Positions 1 through 5,258 of a DNA stretch of 6,069 nt are shown piece after piece. Every line of letters starts with the position of its first letter. The stretch's first letter is position 1. Under the pieces are notes generated by a model. That model was not told the DNA's origin. It made no database searches and saw only the letters and a program-made list of their open reading frames with translations. The position numbers and the translations under genes were made by a program. The DNA comes from Prevotella sp. Its GTDB lineage: Bacteria; Bacteroidota; Bacteroidia; Bacteroidales; Dysgonomonadaceae. The stretch is taken from NCBI GenBank assembly GCA_031263965.1, contig JAISES010000290.1, positions 1 through 6,069 of the forward strand, read 5' to 3'.

Positions 1-578
1 TATTTTTTTAAGAGTTTATCTATCTCATTTTTTTCTAAGAAATTCTTATTTTCTTCATCGATATATAATATGATATCCGTACCGCGACCTGCCTTTTCTA
101 CAGTTTCTATTGTGTATTCGGGTGAGCCGTCGCAACTCCATTTTACGGCTTCGGATCCGTCTTTGAACGATTTGGTTATAATTTCCACTTTTTTAGAAAC
201 CATAAACGAAGAGTAGAAGCCTAATCCAAAATGACCTATAATGGAATTTGCATCTTTCTTGTATTTGTCGAGGAATTCATTGGCAGAAGAAAATGCAATT
301 TGATTTATATATTTATCGATTTCTTCATTGGTCATGCCGATCCCTCTATCAGAGATAGTCAGAGTTCCATTTTCTTTGTCGATTTTTATATTTACATACA
401 GGTCACCCAATTCTCCTTTGAAATCGCCAAGCGACGAGTATGTTTTTAATTTTTGAGTTGCATCTACTGCGTTGGAGACTAATTCCCTAAGGAATATTTC
501 ATGATCGCTGTATAAGAATTTTTTGATTATGGGGAAAATGTTTTCGGTTGTAACCCCAATTTTACCATTCTGTGACAT
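1..578 (-). CDS. htpG: Molecular chaperone HtpG (Hsp90), N-terminal part, cut by window edge
   Basis: Cytosolic ATP-dependent Hsp90 chaperone that helps client proteins fold and recover from stress. Only the first 192 residues are present; family members in this phylum run to roughly 680. The visible part is the GHKL ATP-binding domain. Its landmarks are the helix RELVSNAVDA (residues 31-40, with catalytic Glu32 and Mg/ATP-binding Asn36), the nucleotide-binding loop SDRGIGM (76-82, with the adenine-contacting Asp77), the glycine-rich lid segment GHFGLGFYSSF (115-125) and GRGTDI (164-169). The start at 578 gives MSQNGKIGVTTEN, which matches the usual short leader of Bacteroidales HtpG. An in-frame ATG at 587 would add three residues (MKN) and cannot be excluded. 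The gene is divergent from the ECF sigma factor, so the space between them should hold promoters for both. A possible sigma-54-like promoter lies at 615-632. Identification is secure; only the start is uncertain. Confidence 0.97.
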   Translation of the reverse strand, partial: MSQNGKIGVTTENIFPIIKKFLYSDHEIFLRELVSNAVDATQKLKTYSSLGDFKGELGDLYVNIKIDKENGTLTISDRGIGMTNEEIDKYINQIAFSSANEFLDKYKKDANSIIGHFGLGFYSSFMVSKKVEIITKSFKDGSEAVKWSCDGSPEYTIETVEKAGRGTDIILYIDEENKNFLEKNEIDKLLKK

Positions 579-614
579 ATTTTTCATTTTTCGTTTATAC
601 ATTTGTATTTAGAG

Positions 615-632
615 AAACAAAATGAATGCCAA
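615..632 (-). promoter_or_regulatory. Candidate sigma-54-like promoter of htpG
   Basis: Read on the minus strand the sequence is TTGGCATTCATTTTGTTT. It resembles the RpoN consensus TGGCAC-N5-TTGC, with GG at the -24 position and the expected ten bases before the -12 doublet, but that doublet is GT rather than GC. Transcription from it would begin near position 605 and give a leader of about 18 to 27 bases before htpG, a sensible distance. No standard TAnnTTTG box was found upstream of htpG. The mismatch at the most conserved -12 base keeps this tentative. Confidence 0.3.
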
Positions 633-644
633 AGAATCTAAAAG

Positions 645-657
645 CGACAATTTGTCG
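645..657. repeat. 13-nt palindrome upstream of htpG
   Basis: CGACAA and TTGTCG form a perfect 6-bp dyad around a single central T. It lies roughly 40 to 50 bases upstream of the start site predicted for htpG, where a regulator could bind. It does not match the CIRCE heat-shock operator. A dyad this short can occur by chance, so only the symmetry is certain. Confidence 0.3.
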
Positions 658-812
658 TTCGTGCCAGACGGAATTTATATCGATTTTCATCAATAGATAT
701 AATTTATGAGAGATATTACCCTTCGTAATCTGGCTTTAATCTATTCATAAATAATATGTTAATTATTGATTTTGTATGCTTTTAACAGTTTGTCGATATT
801 AGAAAACTGATT

Positions 813-845
813 TTTCAACTAAAGTAGAAAAAGTATATAACTTTG
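813..845 (+). promoter_or_regulatory. Candidate Bacteroides-type promoter of the sigma factor gene
   Basis: TAACTTTG at 838-845 is an exact match to the Bacteroidetes -7 box TAnnTTTG used by the primary sigma factor. Upstream, TTTC at 813-816 is one base off the TTTG -33 box and sits 21 bases before the -7 box, close to the usual spacing. Transcription would begin around 851 and leave a leader of about 55 bases before the sigma factor start, with most of the perfect inverted repeat 846-877 inside it. Confidence 0.6.
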
Positions 846-877
846 TATTAAGCAAGATATATAGATCTTGCTTAATA
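846..877. repeat. Perfect 13-bp inverted repeat over the predicted transcription start
   Basis: The left arm TATTAAGCAAGAT (846-858) and right arm ATCTTGCTTAATA (865-877) are perfect reverse complements separated by six bases (859-864). The repeat begins at the base after the -7 box and ends 28 bases before the sigma factor start codon. It could be a dyad operator for a regulator (possibly autoregulation) or a hairpin in the 5' leader. No T-tract follows on either strand, which argues against a simple intrinsic terminator. The repeat is plainly seen; its role is unknown. Confidence 0.75.
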
Positions 878-905
878 AAATATTTCGCCAACTAAATATC
901 TTGAA

Positions 906-1439
906 ATGATGGCAACACTAGGAAATAACAGAGTTTTTGAAGACAAGTTGATAGACTTGCAAAACAATATGATGAACTTTGCCCATACTCTTACATCAAA
1001 CAGGGAGGATGCTAAAGATTTGTTACAGGAAACCACCCTTCGTGCATTAGATAATAAAGAAAAGTATTACGAAAATGTTAACTTTAAGGGTTGGGTGTTC
1101 ACTATCATGCATAATATATTTGTCAATAATTATCGTCGGGTGGTACGTAGCCAGACAGTGATCGACCAAACGGAAAATCTTTATCACTTAAATATGCCTC
1201 AGAATTCAGGGCTCGATAGTCCTGTTGGGGCTTATACAGTATCGGAGATAGTACGAGTGATAAGCAGCTTTTCGGATGAATATAGATTGCCTTTTTCTAT
1301 GCATGTGTCAGGATTTAAATACAAGGAAATAGCTCTGCAATTGGGCTTGCCTATAGGTACAGTGAAGAGTCGTATTTTCTTCGCAAGAAAACGCCTGCAG
1401 GAATTACTGGCAGATTATAAATATCAGGACAGAGAATAA
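906..1439 (+). CDS. ECF-type RNA polymerase sigma-70 family sigma factor
   Basis: Small alternative sigma factor (177 residues) that would direct core RNA polymerase to a stress or envelope regulon; the regulon cannot be read from the sequence. Region 2 spans about residues 13-80 and includes the helix REDAKDLLQETTLRAL (33-48), which binds core polymerase, and FKGWVFTIMHNIFVNNYRR (60-78), which contacts and melts the -10 element. A linker rich in polar residues (81-112) follows. Region 4 spans about 115-168 and carries the helix-turn-helix YKEIALQLGLPIGTVKSRIFFARKRL (139-164), which reads the -35 element. The two-domain architecture without region 1 or 3 is typical of ECF factors. ATG codons at 906 and 909 are adjacent and either could be used. 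No anti-sigma gene follows: a terminator lies 24 bases after the stop and the next gene is DUF4494. The gene is divergent from htpG, and the inverted repeat at 846-877 may control it. Confidence 0.95.
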   Translation: MMATLGNNRVFEDKLIDLQNNMMNFAHTLTSNREDAKDLLQETTLRALDNKEKYYENVNFKGWVFTIMHNIFVNNYRRVVRSQTVIDQTENLYHLNMPQNSGLDSPVGAYTVSEIVRVISSFSDEYRLPFSMHVSGFKYKEIALQLGLPIGTVKSRIFFARKRLQELLADYKYQDRE

Positions 1440-1463
1440 TACCCGTTGAATATTTTGATGTTG

Positions 1464-1497
1464 AAAAAGCGCGCAATTCAATTTTGCGGGCTTTTTT
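1464..1497 (+). terminator. Rho-independent terminator after the sigma factor gene
   Basis: A stem of AAAAAGC (1464-1470) with GCTTTTT (1490-1496) and, inside it, CGCAA (1472-1476) with TTGCG (1484-1488) is interrupted by one G-G mismatch and closed by a seven-base loop. A run of six T residues (1492-1497) closes the structure. It sits 25 bases after the sigma factor stop, so that gene is probably a single-gene transcript separate from the DUF4494 gene. Confidence 0.85.
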
Positions 1498-1527
1498 GTT
1501 GGCTATAGAAATAGGTTTTTTTTATGT

Positions 1528-1563
1528 TTTGATAGATGCCGTGAATTAAATTTCTTATATTTG
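1528..1563 (+). promoter_or_regulatory. Candidate promoter of the DUF4494-yggS-oxyR run
   Basis: TATATTTG at 1556-1563 exactly matches the Bacteroidetes -7 box TAnnTTTG. TTTG at 1528-1531 could be the -33 box, but the 24-base spacing is a few bases longer than usual. The leader to the start codon at 1600 would be about 30 bases. Its place between the terminator at 1464-1497 and the next gene supports it. Confidence 0.55.
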
Positions 1564-1599
1564 TATTGGTAAATTATAGATTAAAGTAATAAGAATTAT

Positions 1600-2055
1600 A
1601 TGTACAATTGGTTTGAATGCAAGGTTAGTTATGAAAAGGTTCTGGAAAATGGAATGCAAAAAAAGGTAACCGAACCTTATTTAGTAGATGCGCTTTCTTT
1701 CACCGAAGCTGAGGCCCGGATAATAGAAGAAATAAAGCCTTACATTTCCGGCGAATTTACAATAACGGATATAAAGAGGGCAAAACTGTCGGAATTATTT
1801 TTTAACGACAACGGAGACCGTTTCTTTAAAGCTAAGGTTATGTTTATTTCATTGGATGAAAAAAGCGGTACGGAAAAGAAAACAGCCGTACAAATGCTGG
1901 CTCAGGCATCTGATATAAAAGAAGCATTGAAAGTGATTGAAAAAGGAATGGAGGGCACATTAGCCGATTATAGCATTGCTTCCCTCTCCGAAACGACTAT
2001 TATGGATGTGTTTCCGTATTCGGAAGACCAGAAGAAAAAGATTGTGCTGGTATAA
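1600..2055 (+). CDS. DUF4494 domain-containing protein (function unknown)
   Basis: A 151-residue protein I recognise as DUF4494, a family I know from Bacteroidetes with no assigned function. The family-like segments are the start MYNWFECKVSYEKV, the long helix-forming stretch YLVDALSFTEAEARIIEEI (27-45), SGEFTITDIKRAKLSELF (50-67), LDEKSGTEKK (85-94) and the end of the second half, ETTIMDVFPYSE (131-142). There is no signal peptide or membrane segment, so it should be cytosolic. The two halves (about 4-68 and 75-139) appear to repeat one pattern: a strand starting FxxKV, a charged turn ending in KK, an alpha helix, then a strand leading to (L/M)(D/E)xF, which suggests an internal duplication. 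yggS follows after 15 bases, so they probably share a transcript. The ATG at 1600 directly precedes the conserved WFECK start. Family call is from memory; function is not claimed. Confidence 0.85.
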   Translation: MYNWFECKVSYEKVLENGMQKKVTEPYLVDALSFTEAEARIIEEIKPYISGEFTITDIKRAKLSELFFNDNGDRFFKAKVMFISLDEKSGTEKKTAVQMLAQASDIKEALKVIEKGMEGTLADYSIASLSETTIMDVFPYSEDQKKKIVLV

Positions 2056-2070
2056 CTGTTTGGCCTGTAG

Positions 2071-2739
2071 ATGAGTATTTCGGAAAATATATATTTAATA
2101 AGGAAAAGAATACCATCGGGAGTAAAGCTTGTAGCAGTATCTAAGTTTCATGGCGAAACGGCTGTCAGAGAAGCATATGACGCGGGACAGCGTGTATTCG
2201 GAGAGAGCCGCATGCAAGAAATAGATCAAAAACGAAACTTACTGCCGGCAGATATAGAATGGCATTTTATCGGGCATTTGCAAACAAATAAAGTTAAAGC
2301 GATCGTTCCATATATTCACACTATACATAGTGTCGATAGCCGGAAACTTTTGCTGGAGATAGAAAAGCAAGCCTCTGATATACGGAAACAAGTTTGTTGT
2401 TTGCTGGAAATCCATATAGCGGAAGAGGACTCTAAATATGGTTTTTCATCTGATAGTTGCCTGCAACTATTGAATTCGGAGCAGTGCAAAGAATTGAAAT
2501 TTGCATATATAGGAGGTGTAATGGGGATGGCGACAAATACTGAAGACAAAAATGTTATAAGAGAAGAATTCAGGCGTTTGAAGCAATTTTTCGATGAGAT
2601 AAAGACTGAATATTATCCTCAGGATGATCGTTTCTCAGAAATTTCGATGGGGATGTCTGACGATTATACGATAGCTGTGGAAGAGGGATCTACACTGATC
2701 AGGGTTGGGTCATCTATATTCGGGCATCGCGAATACTAG
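2071..2739 (+). CDS. yggS: YggS/PLPBP family pyridoxal 5'-phosphate homeostasis protein
   Basis: Cytosolic PLP-binding protein with the fold of the alanine racemase N-terminal barrel. Members bind PLP without a known enzymatic reaction and keep the pool of free PLP and some amino and keto acids balanced. At 222 residues it has the normal family length. The PLP Schiff-base lysine is Lys25 in VAVSK. Other family segments are FGESRMQE (43-50, usually FGENYVQE), WHFIGHLQTNK (64-74), IGGVMGMAT (147-155), SMGMSDDY (192-199) and RVGSSIFGHREY (211-222), which includes the phosphate-binding end of the barrel. All expected PLP contacts seem present, so it should bind cofactor. Four cysteines (109, 110, 130, 139) cluster in the middle third. 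It lies 15 bases after the DUF4494 gene and 27 bases before oxyR on the same strand, consistent with one transcript. Confidence 0.94.
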   Translation: MSISENIYLIRKRIPSGVKLVAVSKFHGETAVREAYDAGQRVFGESRMQEIDQKRNLLPADIEWHFIGHLQTNKVKAIVPYIHTIHSVDSRKLLLEIEKQASDIRKQVCCLLEIHIAEEDSKYGFSSDSCLQLLNSEQCKELKFAYIGGVMGMATNTEDKNVIREEFRRLKQFFDEIKTEYYPQDDRFSEISMGMSDDYTIAVEEGSTLIRVGSSIFGHREY

Positions 2740-2766
2740 CATATAAACACAATAAATACCTAAAAC

Positions 2767-3708
2767 ATGAATATACAACAACTGGAATATATTATAGCCG
2801 TGGACAACCACCGGCATTTTGCCAAAGCTGCCGAGGCTTCGTTTGTTACCCAACCTACGCTGAGTATGATGATACAGAAGCTTGAAGATGAACTTGGCAT
2901 TAAAATATTTGACCGTAGTCAATTGCCGGTACAACCGACTGTTATCGGTACTCAGATAATCAATCAGGCACGGGTTATTGTTTCTCAGGTAAAGCAGATA
3001 AAGGAGATAATTCAGGAAGAAAAAGGTATTGTGCAAGGCGTTTTTAAGTTGGGTATTATACCTACGATAGCGCCTTATCTATTGCCGAAATTGATGAAAG
3101 TCCATGAAGAAAACGGCTACGATATTATACTGGTAATAGAGGAAACGACTACAGGGCAGATTATAGAGAAACTTCTCAACGGGGCCTTGGATGGAGCTAT
3201 CCTGGCTACTCCATTGAAAAATGAAAAGATTACAGAACATCCGGTTTATTACGAACGCTTCTATGCATATGTTTCTCCAAAAGAGACGTCTCTTTATGCG
3301 AAAAAAGAATTGGAAGAGGATGATCTGAATATCAATCGCTTGTGGCTTCTTGAAGAAGTACATTGTTTTCGCGGGCAAATTCTTCGTATATGTAATATGC
3401 GCAAACGGAAAAGCTCACATTCGCTCTTTTCTTATGAGGCAGGCAGTATAAATACTTTAATAAATATTGTAGATAGTAATAGCGGCCTTACTATTATTCC
3501 GGAAATGGCGATAGATGAATTGAGCGAAAGGCAAAAGCGAAATGTGCGTCCATTGAAAGGAATCTCGCCTGTACGTGAAATAAGTCTTGTAACCCGACGC
3601 GAATTTTTGCGTGAAAGAGTTTTGGATATTATAATATCCGAAGTGAAACAGGTTGTCCCACAGACATTGCTGAATACTGACCTTAAAAAGTTTATTGTGG
3701 ATATTTGA
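2767..3708 (+). CDS. oxyR: OxyR, LysR-type hydrogen peroxide-sensing transcriptional regulator
   Basis: LysR-family DNA-binding regulator that activates peroxide defence genes after oxidation of a cysteine pair. The 313-residue length is normal. The N-terminal winged helix-turn-helix covers about residues 2-60, with the recognition region HFAKAAEASFVTQPTLSMMIQKLE (17-40). A linker helix follows to about 88, then the two-lobed sensing domain. Two cysteines, Cys200 in EEVHCFRGQ and Cys209 in RICN, stand nine residues apart and in the same context as Cys199 and Cys208 of E. coli OxyR. His199 just before Cys200 and Thr100 in IPTIAP also match positions of the peroxide pocket. The loop after Cys209 is strongly basic (MRKRK), unlike the acidic loop of the E. 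coli protein. The stop is followed by the hairpin-array element, and the next gene (gcvT) is convergent. No separate promoter was seen in the 27-base gap after yggS. Confidence 0.93.
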   Translation: MNIQQLEYIIAVDNHRHFAKAAEASFVTQPTLSMMIQKLEDELGIKIFDRSQLPVQPTVIGTQIINQARVIVSQVKQIKEIIQEEKGIVQGVFKLGIIPTIAPYLLPKLMKVHEENGYDIILVIEETTTGQIIEKLLNGALDGAILATPLKNEKITEHPVYYERFYAYVSPKETSLYAKKELEEDDLNINRLWLLEEVHCFRGQILRICNMRKRKSSHSLFSYEAGSINTLINIVDSNSGLTIIPEMAIDELSERQKRNVRPLKGISPVREISLVTRREFLRERVLDIIISEVKQVVPQTLLNTDLKKFIVDI

Positions 3709-3723
3709 AATATTCATATCTCA

Positions 3724-3737
3724 GAGCCTGTTTAAAT
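3724..3737 (+). repeat. Left inverted end of the hairpin-array element
   Basis: GAGCCTGTTTAAAT here matches the reverse complement of 4018-4031 (GAGTCTGTTTAAAT) at 13 of 14 bases. A subterminal pair, TACATGACAAAAA (3756-3768) against the reverse complement of 3991-4003, matches at 12 of 13. No target-site duplication is visible outside the ends. Confidence 0.6.
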
Positions 3738-3752
3738 TTATATCATTCAGAT
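3738..3752 (+). repeat. 15-nt direct repeat, left copy
   Basis: TTATATCATTCAGAT is identical to 4005-4019. It lies between the terminal and subterminal inverted arms, yet it is in direct rather than inverted orientation relative to its partner, so this block appears flipped on one side. Confidence 0.7.
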
Positions 3753-4004
3753 AAATACATGACAAAAATGTTATGCTGTCCTTACAGGACGCCTGCCGGA
3801 GGTTGTGCTCAATTACCCAAGGCGTTGCCTTGGGCTGTAATATTTAACCCTTTCAGGGTTATTGCCCTGGTATTTTCAGGCTGAAAGCCTGATATATCAA
3901 AGCCCGTGGCAGCGCCACGGGTAAGGATAACATCATGGGAACAACGCCCTGAATGGGCAGCATATCATTGATAATAATACGGTTGCATTTTTTTTGCCAT
4001 GTAC

Positions 4005-4019
4005 TTATATCATTCAGAT
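4005..4019 (+). repeat. 15-nt direct repeat, right copy
   Basis: Identical to 3738-3752; its last two bases overlap the right inverted end. A shorter shared core, ATATCATT, occurs a third time at 3962-3969. Confidence 0.7.
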
Positions 4020-4031
4020 TTAAACAGACTC
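4018..4031 (-). repeat. Right inverted end of the hairpin-array element
   Basis: The partner of 3724-3737 in inverted orientation with one mismatch. It ends 31 bases before the gcvT stop codon, so the element does not enter the gene. Confidence 0.6.
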
Positions 4032-4062
4032 CGAACTTTTTCATCTGTAAAAAAATATTCTC

Positions 4063-5157
4063 CTACAACTTTCTGAAAGGTGGTTTAACAACCTCAGCCC
4101 TCAAGCTTTTTTCTCTTACCTTGATAAAAACAGGAGTGCCTGAAGTTGCATATTCCGGTTTAACATACCCAAGGCCAACACCAATCTTAGCTGTTGGTGA
4201 TATGGTTCCGGATGTAACTATACCGATTTTATCCCCATTGTCGTTTACTATATCGTATCCATGGCGAGGTATTCCTTTTTCCTGCATTTGGAATCCGGCC
4301 AGCTTTCTGCTAACACCGTCTTTTTTCTGTTTTTCAAGAATAGCCCGTGCCGTGAGATCCTTACCGTCCACGAGCTTTGTGATCCATCCCAAGCCTGCTT
4401 CTATAGGGGTTGTTGTGTCGTCCAGGTCGTTTCCATAAAGACAAAAGCCCATTTCGAGACGAAGTGTGTCGCGTGCGCCCAGGCCGATCGGTTTAATGCC
4501 GAATTCTGCTCCGGCTTCAAATATGGCATTCCAGATATCAACTCCATATTGAGGATAGAAGTATAATTCAAAACCTCCGGCTCCGGTGTATCCTGTATTG
4601 GAAATTATTACATTGTCCAGGCCGGAACCTTCAAAACTGCCGATTGCAAAAGAATAATATGGAATTTTTGTCAGGTCTATTTTTGTCAGTTTCTGGAGGG
4701 TTGCCAAAGCTTTTGGCCCTTGTATGGCCAGTTGCGCTATATTATCAGATGAGTTCTCCAGGTCGGCCATTTCATCATTGTGACCGGTCAGCCACTTCCA
4801 GTCTTTTTCTATATTTGAGGCATTCACTACAAGCATGTATTTTTCGGGTTCGTAGTGATAAGCAATGATGTCGTCGACTATTCCGCCTTGCTCGTTAATT
4901 ATAGCTGTATATTGCGCTTTGCCTATTTCCAGAGCTTCAAGATTATTACTCAGCATTCTTTGCAAAAATGGAACAGCCCGGGGGCCTTTTACCCATATTT
5001 CGCCCATGTGCGATACATCAAATACGCCTACTGCATTACATACTGTCATATGTTCATCGATTATACCTGAGTACTCGATAGGCATATTGTAGCCTGCAAA
5101 TTCGTGCATTTTCGCCCCCAGGGCAATGTGGATGTCTGTAAATGGTGTTTTTTTCAT
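4063..5157 (-). CDS. gcvT: Glycine cleavage system T-protein (aminomethyltransferase)
   Basis: Cytosolic enzyme that takes the aminomethyl group from the lipoyl arm of H-protein, releases ammonia and passes the one-carbon unit to tetrahydrofolate, giving 5,10-methylenetetrahydrofolate. The 364-residue length is standard. Features in order: [12 protein letters not shown] (25-36), the family hallmark [13 protein letters not shown] (46-58), GGIVDD (91-96) with the catalytic Asp96, VVNASN (110-115) with the folate-contacting Asn112, [15 protein letters not shown] (186-200), [23 protein letters not shown] (224-246) with the folate-site arginine, and the C-terminal barrel with [12 protein letters not shown] (311-322) and IGVGLGYV (325-332). 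It is complete and should be active. The start at 5157 gives [10 protein letters not shown], a normal N-terminus. The gene follows pepT by 101 bases on the same strand and probably shares its transcript; no clear TAnnTTTG promoter was found in that gap. gcvP and gcvH are not in the window. Confidence 0.98.
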   Translation of the reverse strand: MKKTPFTDIHIALGAKMHEFAGYNMPIEYSGIIDEHMTVCNAVGVFDVSHMGEIWVKGPRAVPFLQRMLSNNLEALEIGKAQYTAIINEQGGIVDDIIAYHYEPEKYMLVVNASNIEKDWKWLTGHNDEMADLENSSDNIAQLAIQGPKALATLQKLTKIDLTKIPYYSFAIGSFEGSGLDNVIISNTGYTGAGGFELYFYPQYGVDIWNAIFEAGAEFGIKPIGLGARDTLRLEMGFCLYGNDLDDTTTPIEAGLGWITKLVDGKDLTARAILEKQKKDGVSRKLAGFQMQEKGIPRHGYDIVNDNGDKIGIVTSGTISPTAKIGVGLGYVKPEYATSGTPVFIKVREKSLRAEVVKPPFRKL

Positions 5158-5258
5158 TCGTATATTTTTTTATTAGTTATTTATTTTGTCTATTGTTTTG
5201 GAGCAGGTGTATGACCTTAATTTCATGGTAGATTAATACTGATTTTTACAAAGAAGTC

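Larger units (their letters stand above)
579..905. other. Divergent intergenic region between htpG and the sigma factor gene
   Basis: This AT-rich, non-coding stretch of about 327 bases separates two divergent genes. On the minus strand near htpG it holds a -24/-12-like element (615-632) and a short palindrome, CGACAA-T-TTGTCG (645-657). On the plus side it holds a Bacteroides-type -7 box (838-845) followed at once by a perfect 13-bp inverted repeat (846-877). The middle part, about 660-810, shows no convincing gene, RNA or repeat. The longest reading frame noticed there is a 14-codon one at 706-750 with nothing to support it. Confidence 0.7.
3724..4031. repeat. Non-coding hairpin-array element with inverted ends (REP/MITE-like)
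   Basis: This element of about 308 bp fills the convergent gap between oxyR and gcvT. It holds six palindromes in a row: GTCCT/AGGAC (3778-3790), CCCAAGGC/GCCTTGGG (3816-3834), AACCCT/AGGGTT (3846-3860), TCAGGCT/AGCCTGA (3876-3892), CCCGTGGC/GCCACGGG (3903-3921) and GCCC/GGGC (3946-3958). The first five have three-base loops. The sixth would too, but for one T-T mismatch. Stem sequences differ from one hairpin to the next, so folding rather than sequence is shared, and the linkers are mostly AT-rich. The ends form an imperfect inverted repeat. No open frame here looks like a protein. It resembles the multi-hairpin REP or BIME elements mobilised by Y1-type REP-associated transposases, or a MITE, but no transposase is present. 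The hairpins may also stop transcription from both sides. Confidence 0.75.

Noticed and set aside
231..449. A 72-codon plus-strand reading frame
   Set aside because: It is antisense to htpG, whose frame and motifs are clear.
579..660. CIRCE heat-shock operator for htpG
   Set aside because: The TTAGCACTC-N9-GAGTGCTAA pattern is absent; the only dyad here is CGACAA-T-TTGTCG.
706..750. A 14-codon reading frame in the htpG-sigma factor gap
   Set aside because: It is too short, with no ribosome binding or composition evidence; such frames are common by chance.
3700..3713. An AT-only dyad ATATT-TGA-AATAT over the oxyR stop codon as a terminator
   Set aside because: The stem is five A-T pairs with no GC pairs and no T-tract, too weak for an intrinsic terminator.
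3724..4031. A regularly spaced palindrome series that might be read as a CRISPR array
   Set aside because: The palindromes differ in sequence and the spacing is uneven (about 28 to 41 bases). A CRISPR needs one repeated sequence with unique spacers, and no cas gene is near.
3859..4044. A 61-codon minus-strand reading frame across the hairpin element
   Set aside because: It runs through several hairpins and the right inverted end, has no recognisable protein features, and its codons are explained by the palindromes.
3953..4438. A 161-codon plus-strand reading frame
   Set aside because: Most of it is antisense to the well-supported gcvT gene and the rest lies in the repeat element; the protein is low in charged residues and resembles nothing known.
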